64,000 bases of DNA, from positions 1-64,000 of the forward strand of contig JAKQUI010000072.1 in the NCBI GenBank assembly GCA_029562645.1, in the 5' to 3' direction. This DNA is from Spirochaetota bacterium (GTDB lineage Bacteria > Spirochaetota > UBA4802 > JAKQUI01). The notes under the pieces are model-generated. The model saw only the letters and a list, made by a program, of their open reading frames with translations, had not been told where the DNA came from and did not search any database. Position 1 is the stretch's first letter, and the number at the start of each line of letters is the position of its first letter. The position numbers and the translations under genes are program-made. Of this stretch, positions 27,057 through 35,131 are shown piece after piece.

Positions 27057-27695
27057 ATGGAAAAGAACTATCTTCGCATCGTATGGATTCTTTGCATCAT
27101 TACCATTGCGTATAATATCGTCGAGGGTATCGTCTCCACCTTCTTTGGCGCCGGGGACGATACCATTGCGCTGTTCGGATTCGGCCTCGACAGTTTCGTC
27201 GAGGTGATTTCGGGCGTGGGCGTGGCGCACATGGTATGGCGGATACGTCGCGCGGGCGACCTGGCGCAGCGCGACGGTTTTGAGCGCCGAGCGTTGCGCA
27301 TCACCGGAGCGGCCTTTTATCTGTTGGCGGGAGGACTTGTTTGTGGAAGCGCGCTGACCATCTATCGGGGAGGACGGCCGGAAACGACGGTCGTCGGGAT
27401 CGTCATCGCCCTGATATCGATCGCGACGATGTGGGCGCTGTACGCTTTCAAGGTCCGGTATGGCCGGCTTCTGGGATCGGAGGCGGTCCTTGCGGACGCG
27501 GGCTGCACAAAGACCTGCCTGTATCTCTCGTTCATCCTGCTGGCATCGAGCCTTTTATACGAGATGTTCAAGATCGGCTATTTCGATGTCGCGGGAGGGC
27601 TGGGAATCGCCTGGTATTCGATTCGTGAAGGTCGCGAGGCGTTTCAGAAATCACGAAACGACACGCGTACCTGTGGTTGCGCCGACTGCCATTGA
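27057..27695 (+). CDS. Cation-efflux (CDF)-like membrane protein with Cys-rich tail
   Basis: A 212-residue protein with about six hydrophobic helices. 'LFGFGLDSFVEVISG' resembles the metal-site helix of CDF transporters ('ADSLHSLSD'), and a matching acidic position occurs in 'EAVLADAGCTKT'. The usual cytoplasmic C-terminal domain is missing, and the protein ends 'RTCGCADCH', a possible metal-binding tail. ATG at 27057 follows GGAAAG closely. Zinc, iron or other divalent ion export is plausible. The assignment is from weak motif similarity. Confidence 0.55.
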   Translation: MEKNYLRIVWILCIITIAYNIVEGIVSTFFGAGDDTIALFGFGLDSFVEVISGVGVAHMVWRIRRAGDLAQRDGFERRALRITGAAFYLLAGGLVCGSALTIYRGGRPETTVVGIVIALISIATMWALYAFKVRYGRLLGSEAVLADAGCTKTCLYLSFILLASSLLYEMFKIGYFDVAGGLGIAWYSIREGREAFQKSRNDTRTCGCADCH

Positions 27696-27794
27696 CAGGG
27701 ATCGCCTGTTTTTTTCTTGCATTATTTTTCCCGTGATCGCCTACAATCCGTTATGCGTTCGGGCGTGACGCTATCATTTCAACAAAGGAGCCGT

Positions 27795-28295
27795 ATGATG
27801 ATTACACCCAGTAGAAATATTTTTATTAGTGCGTTCGTTCTCGTTCTCGCGTGCGCCGGATGCGCCGGAAAGCCCGCGCCGATGACGGCTCCCGGAGTCC
27901 CGTCCTCGGGCAATCCGCTGGTCGACGGCGTGAACGCGCAGCTCGCGCTGGTCACCGTCGAGGAGTACAAGCTGGGCGCGCCGGTGAGCGCGCAGGAGCG
28001 GGCCGATATGATCGATCGCGCCGTCGCCGTCATCAAGGCGATGCTGCCCCGCCTCCCCGAGGGATACGTGATCCAGGTCACCGGCCACACCGATACGCAG
28101 GGCGGCGCGCAATCCAAGGCGAATCTCGCGGTGAGCGCGAGGAAGGCGCAGCTGGTGTTCGGCGAGCTCGGCAAGAAGGGCGTCGCGGGTGCGCGGCTCG
28201 TCACCAAGGGCGCGGGCGGTACGCTGCTGTCGACCGCTTGCGGCGAGAAGGAGCCCTGCCAGCGGCGCGTCACGTTCATCGTGGTGAAAAAATAG
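27795..28295 (+). CDS. OmpA-like lipoprotein
   Basis: A 166-residue outer-membrane-type lipoprotein. The leader ends 'LACAGC', and the C-terminal domain has 'VIQVTGHTDTQGGAQSKANLAVSARKAQ', the OmpA peptidoglycan-binding signature with Asp and Arg-like positions. The spacing of AAAGGAG fits either ATG at 27795 or 27798. Two cysteines near the C-terminus ('STACGEKEPCQRR') could form a disulfide. It ends two bases before the aconitase start, so the two genes are translated from one transcript despite unrelated roles. Confidence 0.82.
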   Translation: MMITPSRNIFISAFVLVLACAGCAGKPAPMTAPGVPSSGNPLVDGVNAQLALVTVEEYKLGAPVSAQERADMIDRAVAVIKAMLPRLPEGYVIQVTGHTDTQGGAQSKANLAVSARKAQLVFGELGKKGVAGARLVTKGAGGTLLSTACGEKEPCQRRVTFIVVKK

Positions 28296-28297
28296 CG

Positions 28298-30226
28298 ATG
28301 GGCGAATCCGTCACCTACAAGATCCTCCGCGAGCACCTCGTGGACGGGACGCTCGATCCCGGCAGCGAGATCGGCATTCGCATCGACCAGACGCTTACGC
28401 AGGACGCGACCGGCACCATGGCCTACCTTCAGTTCGAGGCGATGGGGATCCCCCGCGTGAAGACGGAGCTGTCCGTCTCCTATGTCGATCACAACACCCT
28501 GCAGATGGGCTTCGAGAACGCCGACGATCACCGCTACCTGCAGACCATGAACGCAAATTTCGGGATCCATTACTCGCGCGCCGGCAACGGGATCTGCCAC
28601 CAGGTGCATCTGGAGCGCTTCGGTCGCCCCGGCGCCACGCTGCTGGGATCCGACAGCCACACGCCCACCGGCGGCGGCATCGGCATGATCGCGATCGGTG
28701 CGGGCGGGTTGGACGTCGCGGTCGCCATGGGCGGCGGGCCGTTCTATCTCGCCTGTCACCGCGTGGTGAACATCATGCTTACGGGTTCGCTTCGCCCGTG
28801 GGTATCGGCCAAGGACGTCATCCTTACCGTGCTCGGCATCCTCACCACCAAGGGAAATGTGGGGACGGTCGTGGAATACACCGGGCCGGGCGTCGCAACG
28901 CTCTCCGTACCCGAGCGCGCTACTATCACTAATATGGGCGCGGAGCTGGGCGTTACCACGTCCGTGTTTCCCAGCGACGAGGTGACGCGCGCATTTCTGA
29001 AGGCACAAGGCCGCGAAGCAGCCTGGATCGAGCTCGTGCCCGATTCGGACGCGGTCTATCATCGCACCATCGAGATCGATCTTGCTTCGGTGGAGCCGAT
29101 GGTGGCATGCCCGCACTCGCCGGACGCGATCAAGCGCGCCGCTGAGCTGCGAGGCATGAAGATCACCCAGGTCGCGATTGGGAGTTGCACCAACGCATCC
29201 TATAAGGACCTCGCGACCGTCGCGAAGATCCTCGCCGGGAAAAAGGCGCACCCGGACGTGAGCCTCATCGTCGCGCCGGGATCGCGGCAGGTCTTCGAGA
29301 TGATCGCCCGCGACGGGTCGCTCGCGGACCTCATCGCGAGCGGCGCGCGCATCATGGAGTCCGCCTGCGGCTTCTGCATCGGCTCCGGGCAGGCGCCGGT
29401 CACTGAGGGCGTGTCGCTGCGTACCAATAACCGGAACTTCGAGGGGCGATCGGGAACGGAATCGGCGCAGGTGTACCTGGTGAGTCCCGAGCTTGCGGCG
29501 CTTTCGGCCATCGCCGGAGAGCTCGTCAATCCGCTGGAACGCCCCGTCGCGGAGTATCCCTCTGTTGCCGTGCCCGATCGCTTCATCGTCGATGACTCCA
29601 TGATCGTTCCGCCATCGCCGACGCCCGTGGATATTTTCCGCGGGCCCAATATCGGGGAGCCGCCCTACACCGAGCCGCTCTTGGATTCCATCGCAGGCGT
29701 CGTGGGCGCGCGCCTGGGCGACAAGATCACCACCGACCATATCATGCCGGCCGGCGCGCGGCTCAAGTACCGGTCGAATATCCCGAAATACGCGCAATTC
29801 GTCTTTGAGGGGGTCGATCCCGCCTTCGCGGCGGCGGCGCTCGCGAACAAGCAGAAGGGCGTGTACACCGCCGTCGTGGCGGGACAGAGCTATGGGCAGG
29901 GATCCAGCCGCGAGCACGCGGCCATCTGCCCCATGCACCTCGGCGTGCGCCTGGTGATTGCGAAATCGTTCGAGCGCATCCACTCGGCCAACCTGGTGAA
30001 CTTCGGGATCGTGCCGCTGGTCTTCGCCAATCCTACGGACTATGATGCGATCGTGAAGGGCGATGCATTCACCGTCTCGAACCTCCGGGAGGCCGTGAAA
30101 AGCATGAAGACGGTCACCGTGAAAATCGGCGGGAAAAATTGCGAGCTCGAGATCGTCGCCAGCGAACGCCAGCGCGAGATCCTGCTGGCGGGGGGACTGC
30201 TCAACTATACGAAGCAGGCCCGGTAG
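28298..30226 (+). CDS. Aconitate hydratase
   Basis: A 642-residue 4Fe-4S hydratase converting citrate to isocitrate in the TCA cycle. The cluster cysteines are in 'IGSCTNASY' and 'ACGFCIGSG'; 'GSDSHTPTGGGIGM' near residue 109 is the conserved substrate and cluster loop; the swivel domain has 'YGQGSSREHAA'. Length of about 640 fits the shorter bacterial/archaeal-type aconitase rather than the 890-residue AcnA. It is two bases after the OmpA-like gene. With PEPCK downstream in the window it points to TCA-linked carbon flow. Confidence 0.92.
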   Translation: MGESVTYKILREHLVDGTLDPGSEIGIRIDQTLTQDATGTMAYLQFEAMGIPRVKTELSVSYVDHNTLQMGFENADDHRYLQTMNANFGIHYSRAGNGICHQVHLERFGRPGATLLGSDSHTPTGGGIGMIAIGAGGLDVAVAMGGGPFYLACHRVVNIMLTGSLRPWVSAKDVILTVLGILTTKGNVGTVVEYTGPGVATLSVPERATITNMGAELGVTTSVFPSDEVTRAFLKAQGREAAWIELVPDSDAVYHRTIEIDLASVEPMVACPHSPDAIKRAAELRGMKITQVAIGSCTNASYKDLATVAKILAGKKAHPDVSLIVAPGSRQVFEMIARDGSLADLIASGARIMESACGFCIGSGQAPVTEGVSLRTNNRNFEGRSGTESAQVYLVSPELAALSAIAGELVNPLERPVAEYPSVAVPDRFIVDDSMIVPPSPTPVDIFRGPNIGEPPYTEPLLDSIAGVVGARLGDKITTDHIMPAGARLKYRSNIPKYAQFVFEGVDPAFAAAALANKQKGVYTAVVAGQSYGQGSSREHAAICPMHLGVRLVIAKSFERIHSANLVNFGIVPLVFANPTDYDAIVKGDAFTVSNLREAVKSMKTVTVKIGGKNCELEIVASERQREILLAGGLLNYTKQAR

Positions 30227-30279
30227 CCTACGGCCGACAATGACGCAATCCCGAGGGCGGCGCGCGGGTGCATAACTGA

Positions 30280-31013
30280 ATGAAGCGATTCAGCGGCATG
30301 GTATGGGGAGCTGCCATTGTCACCACGATGGCGGTTTTTTTCCGATTGCGAGCGTATCGATCGCGCGCGACCTGCCATCGCGGGCATGGGGATGTCACCG
30401 GCAGGCCTTCTTCTCAGGGACGGGCCCTTCCCGAAGGAACGCGTCGATCCTCGTGATTCCGTTTCTTGCGGAGATCACGGTTATTGCAGACGTCGGGGCA
30501 CGGGAAACGATTGATGGCATCGATGCCGGTTGGCATAGGGCGTCGTTCTCGGGTAAAACCGGATATATATTTGGCGGATTTCTCACGTATGAAAGGCCAA
30601 AGAGATCGGTTCCGGAGCATGTCCCGATTATCCAGGCGTATTTCAAATCGGCACGAAACGGCTACTGCCATCATCGTCCCGAAATCACGCTGGGAATGCC
30701 AGAGTCTACGGTGATCGCCATCCTGGGAGCGCCGAGAATATCCGACGCATGGATGGGCGCCAATGCGATCTCGCATTCGCGCTTTACCCTGATCATCGTG
30801 CTGCCGCATAATAATCCCGCACAACCCGTATCGGGTTTCATGTATGATCTGAAGACGGAACGTATCATACTCGAAGAGCTCGTCATCGCCCTTGGAAAAC
30901 CGAAAGAGATCAGCTTTAACGGTCACGATCAGTGTTGGGATATTCTTTATGGCCGCATACGTTTTTCGGCAGAAGAACTGAACGGTTTTATCACCGGGAT
31001 GATAGTGCATTAA
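30280..31013 (+). pseudogene. Frame-disrupted secreted SH3b-domain protein
   Basis: A readable protein is spread over three frames. Frame 1 from ATG 30280 gives a leader-like 'MVWGAAIVTTMAVFF'. Frame 2 gives 'SPAGLLLRDGPFPKE', the start of a bacterial SH3 domain. Frame 3 gives 'ILVIPFLAEITVIADVG' through 'GKTGYIFGGFL', the rest of that domain, and a tail to the stop at 31013. Both changes are +1, the first near a T7 run (30335-30341) and the second between about 30436 and 30450. It looks like decay or sequencing error in a secreted SH3b protein. The part after about 30445 is one intact frame. Confidence 0.6.
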
Positions 31014-31384
31014 GAGCTTCCCTCTCATGTAAGTCAAAAGAGCCGATGGGCAGTCACGCTCATTCGGTCGCGCATAATTCCAGGTCCCTTCTATCCCCAG
31101 CATTGCACTATTTGCATATAATCGTTTAATGTATCCCTGCAGTTCTGGCGGCTAATGCGTGCTGCCTACTCGTGCAGCAACCGATTACGTCGTCTGAATC
31201 AATTCCGAGAAAAATGAAATGGAATAAGTACTTTATAGGGCTTAAAGTATATAATAATTAGGAAATCGTCACTTTTTTATTTTATACCGACCGTACGGTT
31301 TAACTTTTTTATTGACATTAAGCCGACAGTTAAATATGGTTCTGTCATAAATAATCGAAGGGTGAGTATTCAATAGGAGGATTC
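31014..31384. other. AT-rich intergenic region with lipase promoter
   Basis: No gene seen in about 370 bp. It is distinctly AT-rich from 31195 on, contains a palindrome ACCGTACGGT (31290-31299), and carries a good promoter and ribosome site for the lipase. Confidence 0.6.
31312..31340 (+). promoter_or_regulatory. Sigma-70-type promoter of lipase 1
   Basis: TTGACA (31312-31317), a 17-base spacer and TATGGT (31335-31340), 45 bp before the lipase start. The -35 box is a consensus match. Confidence 0.65.
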
Positions 31385-32272
31385 ATGAAACGGGTAGTAA
31401 TCGCTTTTTGCATTATCGCTTTGTTGGTTCCGGTCATTGCGTTCGCTGGCGGATCGAGCAGCAAATGCTCGACGAAATATCCGATCGTGCTCTCGCATGG
31501 GATGGGCGCACGGGCGAACAATCTCGGGATCGGGTACTGGTACAATATCCCCGGCGAACTCCGCGATGAGGGAGCGCAGGTGTTCATATCGGATCAGCAG
31601 GCCTATGACAGGACCGCCGATCGCGCCGCCGAGTTGAAGAAGTATGTCCTCTATGTACTGGCCGTAACGGGCAAATCCAAGGTGAATATCATCGGTCACT
31701 CCCACGGGACCCTCGATTCGCGCTATATGATCGCGAACCTTGGCATGAAGGACAAGGTCGCCAGCTATACCAGCATCGCGGGTCCCCACCGGGGGAGCGC
31801 CGTCGCCGACGTTCTCATCGGCGTGCTTCCCGACTGGGGCGAATGGCTCGTCACCGGCATCAACAATACCATCGCGATGTGGCTGCTCGGCGACACCAAC
31901 CCCGACATGAAGGGCGGCGCGTACGATCTTCGCATGTCGTACATGAACGGCGTCTTCAATCCCAACACGCCGAACCAGGCGGGGATCTACTACCAGAGCT
32001 GGGCGGCGAAGATCAAGCTGGTCACCGCCGATTTCCTGCTGACCGGGGCGACCTACCTTCTCCTTAAGTACTATGAGGGGGACAATGACTGCCTGGTGTC
32101 GGTCAATTCGGCCAAGTGGGGCAACTTCCGCGGCATCGAGAGCGGCGCCTGGTGGTGCGGCGGCGTATCGCACTTCAACATCGTCGACCAGTTCCTCGGC
32201 ATTACGCCCGGTTTCGACGCCCCCGCGTTCTTCGTGAATATCGTGGGCGAGTTGAAGTCGAAGGGGTACTGA
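31385..32272 (+). CDS. Secreted triacylglycerol lipase (alpha/beta hydrolase), paralog 1
   Basis: A 295-residue exported lipase resembling the Pseudomonas/Burkholderia family I enzymes. A signal peptide runs to about residue 21. The oxyanion region is 'PIVLSHGMGA', the nucleophile Ser is in 'GHSHG' (S106), and likely catalytic partners are D235 ('GDNDCLVS') and H263 ('GVSHFNIVD'). Family I lipases usually need a Lif foldase; none is present here. An AGGAGG site precedes the ATG, with a consensus promoter upstream and a strong terminator downstream, so it is a single-gene unit. A close paralog lies at 45708-46637. Confidence 0.87.
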   Translation: MKRVVIAFCIIALLVPVIAFAGGSSSKCSTKYPIVLSHGMGARANNLGIGYWYNIPGELRDEGAQVFISDQQAYDRTADRAAELKKYVLYVLAVTGKSKVNIIGHSHGTLDSRYMIANLGMKDKVASYTSIAGPHRGSAVADVLIGVLPDWGEWLVTGINNTIAMWLLGDTNPDMKGGAYDLRMSYMNGVFNPNTPNQAGIYYQSWAAKIKLVTADFLLTGATYLLLKYYEGDNDCLVSVNSAKWGNFRGIESGAWWCGGVSHFNIVDQFLGITPGFDAPAFFVNIVGELKSKGY

Positions 32273-32290
32273 CGGCAGGATCGTCATCAT

Positions 32291-32337
32291 CGTTCGATGC
32301 ATCGAACGGGCACCCGGCGGGTGCCCGTTCTGTTTTT
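32291..32337 (+). terminator. Terminator after lipase 1, overlapped by a second palindrome
   Basis: GAACGGGCACCC (32304-32315) pairs perfectly with 32319-32330 around GGC, followed by TGTTTTT. An 18-base perfect palindrome CGTTCGATGCATCGAACG (32291-32308) shares five bases with the left arm, so the two hairpins exclude each other. Confidence 0.85.
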
Positions 32338-32380
32338 CACCGACCCTCAACCTGTTTCTTCGCAGTCGAGAATTCATTCG

Positions 32381-32470
32381 ATGAAAAACCTCGAGGTCTG
32401 TCCCTACTGCGGGAGCACAATGCGGCCAGTCCGTATTCTGCCTTATGTATCGGGTGCGGTTCGCCATGCT
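32381..32470 (+). pseudogene. IS91-like transposase tail fragment
   Basis: 'MKNLEVCPYCGSTMRPV' and the DNA under it (CTGTCCCTACTGCGGGAG) closely match the 'ELCPDCGSTMRPS' tail of the transposase at the left edge (about 220-255). Homology fades within about 90 bases; the rest of the gene is missing. Boundaries are approximate. Confidence 0.55.
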
Positions 32471-32732
32471 AATCGCCTCGTACGCAAGCATATTTTCTCC
32501 ATCGCGATGACAGAGACTATCGTAGCTCGTGCACACGATCTTTCTGGCGGGATATGCTCGGAAGGAACATTTTCTACTGAAAATATTTTATGCCTGCTCC
32601 TCAGCTCATGACACAGCCATGTAGTTGCGCAATTGATGTAAAGCCGGTGTACGAAAACTTTTCGGCCTGGAAGGGGCTGGTTGCGGGATGTGACCGCTGC
32701 CGATATCGGAGCCTCAGTCCCGTAACGGGCTT

Positions 32733-32789
32733 CAGAATGGCCCGGTGGCTTCGATACGCCTACGGCTACTCAACCACCGTGCCATTCTG
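32733..32789. repeat. REP-like hairpin A
   Basis: CAGAATGGCCCGGTGG (32733-32748) pairs with CCACCGTGCCATTCTG (32774-32789), one mismatch in 16. The 25-base loop contains CTTCGATACGCC and ACGGCTACTCA. Hairpin B has the reverse complement of this loop but an unrelated stem. Confidence 0.8.
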
Positions 32790-32881
32790 GTATGTTGTTG
32801 GCTATTCAGCCATCATGCTATTCAGGTGTCCCTGCAGGTATTCAGCTTGCGGAATAATTTAGTAACGAACTACCGTGGAAG

Positions 32882-32936
32882 CAGCCCCCCCGCTGGCTGA
32901 GTAGCCGCAGGCGTATCGAAGCCAGCGGGGGGGCTG
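32882..32936. repeat. REP-like hairpin B
   Basis: CAGCCCCCCCGCTGGC (32882-32897) pairs perfectly over 16 bp with 32921-32936. The loop, TGAGTAGCCGCAGGCG and on to 32920, is the reverse complement of the hairpin A loop with one mismatch. The stem differs from that of A. Confidence 0.8.
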
Positions 32937-33017
32937 TCTATAGGGGTGATCCAGTTCCCATAAACCCGCAGCATGTCTCTTGATTCCTCTAGGAAACGGT
33001 CGTAATTCCTTGATGGT
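32937..33017 (+). repeat. Degenerate copy of the dispersed repeat
   Basis: Shares GGGGTGATCCAGTTC, CATGTCTCTTGA and TTCCTTGATGGT in order with copies 1-4 but with many changes between them. It begins directly at the end of hairpin B, so the hairpin may have been inserted into, or have replaced, the left part of the repeat. Confidence 0.65.
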
Positions 33018-33139
33018 TAAGACTACTACTCCTTTCTCCCCCCTCGCAAATATTGTGCTGAATAGTTGCAGATGATCAAGAAAACTCCATGATCGCAGGC
33101 GCGCGATCCCGTCCACGCAATGCTTTGGATTATTTCACT

Positions 33140-33184
33140 TGTCTCTTAACACATTGCGGAAAGGGGCGGGGTCTCTTTGATGGT
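33140..33184 (+). repeat. Partial copy of the dispersed repeat (right end)
   Basis: TGTCTCTTAACACATTGCGG, AAAGGGGCGG and TTTGATGGT match the last ~45 bases of copy 4 closely. Only the right part is present. Confidence 0.65.
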
Positions 33185-33266
33185 AAAATGAAGCCCCGCG
33201 ATTTTACGCAGGGCCTCGTAAAAAAAATGCAGTATATTTTTTTCGATCGAAGCAGTAATCGCCCCT

Positions 33267-33857
33267 TCACATCGATTTGCGAGCGGCTACTTTATAATGT
33301 CCCATGAACCCAATACTGAACACTTGATCGGGATTCAGCGGCTTCAGGATCTTGATTTCGTATATCGTGGTGCCATTGGGACCGCTCCTTTTGCTAATGA
33401 TGCCGTAATTATTAAAGTCCTTTACTCCTAGTGAATACCCATAAAGCCCGCTCCCATCGACGAAACCTATGCTCTCCACAACAAAGCGCGCAGGGATCGT
33501 CTCTATGACCATCAGATTTTTCGCAATACCGTCTCCTTGATTTTGGACAGAAGTGATTAAAGTTCTGGAATAAGAATCATCTTTAGTACCTGCTCTGAAT
33601 TCCTCCGCTTTCATAACCGACATGCCTGTCCAGGTAGCAACCCATTTTTTTACACGTAAAATTGGAATTTTTTGTCCTTTTTCGTAACGGACAACCTCAA
33701 GAGGTACTGTTTCGGCATTCTTCTTACGCTGAACACCTTCCTCCGTATAAAAAACGATGGCGCTCGATTCGTCCAAGATGTCGACAATCCTGACATAAGA
33801 ACAAGAGGACAGCAGCAGAACCATGCCTGCAATGAATAACTTCAAGTACACCTTCAT
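33267..33857 (-). CDS. Hypothetical lipoprotein
   Basis: A 196-residue protein with a lipoprotein leader 'MVLLLSSC' (spirochaete-like lipobox, Cys19). The mature part is rich in beta-type residues, with 'GIAKNLMVIETIPARFVVE' and 'GPNGTTIYEIKILKPLNPDQVFSIGF', which look like an immunoglobulin-like or secreted beta domain. I do not recognise the family. Its codons are less GC-rich than those of the neighbours, and it is flanked by repeat relics (33140-33184 and 33990-34114) in the same orientation, so it may be cargo of the mobile element. Confidence 0.65.
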   Translation of the reverse strand: MKVYLKLFIAGMVLLLSSCSYVRIVDILDESSAIVFYTEEGVQRKKNAETVPLEVVRYEKGQKIPILRVKKWVATWTGMSVMKAEEFRAGTKDDSYSRTLITSVQNQGDGIAKNLMVIETIPARFVVESIGFVDGSGLYGYSLGVKDFNNYGIISKRSGPNGTTIYEIKILKPLNPDQVFSIGFMGHYKVAARKSM

Positions 33858-34276
33858 AACTTCAAGCCTCCCGGAAAAATTATTTTACCCCGCAGATCTT
33901 CCATAAAACGAAGTTTGTAAAGAAAAAAATTTGTTCCTTGTCCCCGGGTAGGGGAACATAGCCAACAAAAATTATGCGCGATAAAAAGTAAGTTTAAGGC
34001 CGATGTATAGAATTTTTTGGCCGGAAGGGGACTGTCTGCAGGGGTGACCCATTTCTCATAACCGGCAGGATGTCTCTTAACACATTGCGGAAAGGGGCGG
34101 ATTTCCTTGATGGTCATCGGATCGTTCAGAGGCGCTTGACATGGATAATGAACATATGGGCGGCAAACGTAAAGAAAAAATACTTGCCAGTGGGCGCTTT
34201 GAAAATAGTGTTGCGGGAAAGGTATGCAAGCGTGCAATCGCCGCATTATATATGCGACACCGATAGAGGTAGGGAT
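33858..34276. other. Gene-free region with repeat copy 4
   Basis: No supported gene. AT-rich bases upstream of the lipoprotein gene are followed by diverged repeat copy 4 and then the leader of the MoxR-like gene, with an AGAGGTAGGG ribosome site at 34265-34274. Confidence 0.6.
33990..34114 (+). repeat. Dispersed repeat, copy 4 (diverged)
   Basis: About 125 bases, colinear with copies 1-3 (AAGTTTAAGGCCGATG at the start, TTTCCTTGATGGT at the end) with substitutions throughout, including GTCTCTTAACACATTGCGG in place of GTCTCTTGACGCATTACGG. Confidence 0.8.
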
Positions 34277-35131
34277 ATGGATTTCTTCAAGGGCTCTGAC
34301 GACTACGTTCTCTCCCCGGAGCTGCGCGACAACGTGAACGTCTCCATCGTTCTCGGACGGCCGCTTTTGGTCAAGGGCGAGCCGGGAACCGGAAAAACGC
34401 TCCTGGCGCATTCAATCGCGAAGGGGATCGGCAAAAAGCTCATCATCTGGAACGTGAAATCGACCACGAAGGCGAAAGAGGGGCTGTACGTGTACGATAC
34501 CGTCCAACGGCTCAACGACGCGCGCTTCGGCGACCGCGACGTCTCGGACATCAAACAGTACATCAAGCTCGGCAAGCTGGGCGAGGCGTTCGCTGCGGAG
34601 GAGCAGGTGGTCCTGCTCATCGACGAGATCGACAAGGCCGAGATCGAGTTCCCGAACGACCTCCTCAACGAGATCGACGAGATGAGCTTCTACATCCCCG
34701 AAACGGGCGTGACCGTCAAGGCCAAGCACCGTCCCATCTGCATCATCACCTCCAACAGCGAAAAGGAGCTGCCCGACCCGTTTTTGCGCCGCTGCGTGTT
34801 CCATTACATCGAATTTCCCGGTCAGGAACTCATGACCGACATCGTGAACGTTCACTTTCCGGACCTGGACAAGAAGCTCCTGAAGGAGTGCCTCAAGAAG
34901 TTCTACTGGATCCGCGAGTTCGACATGCTGCGCAAGAAGCCGTCCACCAGCGAGCTCATCGACTGGATACAGGCGCTGCTCGCGGGCGGGATCTCCCCGA
35001 AGAAGGTGGAGAGCGAACTCCCGTTCCTGGGCGCGCTCATCAAAAAGAAGGAAGATATGGACGTGATTGCGGGCTCGGACAAGTCGCACTACGCCTACAG
35101 CTCGAGCGCCCGGAGCCGCGGTGTTTATTAA
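34277..35131 (+). CDS. MoxR-type AAA+ ATPase
   Basis: A 284-residue AAA+ ATPase. Walker A is 'GEPGTGKT' (about 38-45), Walker B 'VVLLIDEIDKAE' (about 113-124), and sensor 1 is in 'ICIITSNSEKELPDPFLRR' with the arginine finger. MoxR ATPases act as chaperones, often with von Willebrand A proteins, to assemble or activate enzyme complexes. Its stop overlaps the GTG start of the VWA gene by 11 bases, so the two are coupled. ATG 34277 follows a good ribosome site; the longer frame upstream has repeat DNA and is rejected. Confidence 0.9.
   Translation: MDFFKGSDDYVLSPELRDNVNVSIVLGRPLLVKGEPGTGKTLLAHSIAKGIGKKLIIWNVKSTTKAKEGLYVYDTVQRLNDARFGDRDVSDIKQYIKLGKLGEAFAAEEQVVLLIDEIDKAEIEFPNDLLNEIDEMSFYIPETGVTVKAKHRPICIITSNSEKELPDPFLRRCVFHYIEFPGQELMTDIVNVHFPDLDKKLLKECLKKFYWIREFDMLRKKPSTSELIDWIQALLAGGISPKKVESELPFLGALIKKKEDMDVIAGSDKSHYAYSSSARSRGVY

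Larger units (their letters stand above)
32273..33266. other. Mobile-element scar without intact genes
   Basis: About 1 kb with a lipase terminator, an IS91-like tail fragment, two REP-like hairpins with a shared loop, and two degenerate copies of the dispersed repeat. No intact protein gene is supported. Confidence 0.65.

Noticed and set aside
27779-29983. 734-codon minus-strand frame over aconitase
   Set aside because: Shadow of aconitase, whose Fe-S motifs are intact.
30335-30341. T7 run as programmed frameshift site
   Set aside because: A second frame change is needed further on and no stimulatory structure is evident; decay or sequencing error is simpler.
505-34114. Dispersed repeat as integron attC sites
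   Set aside because: Length and position near gene ends fit, but I find no paired RYYYAAC and GTTRRRY core sites and no integrase gene in the window.
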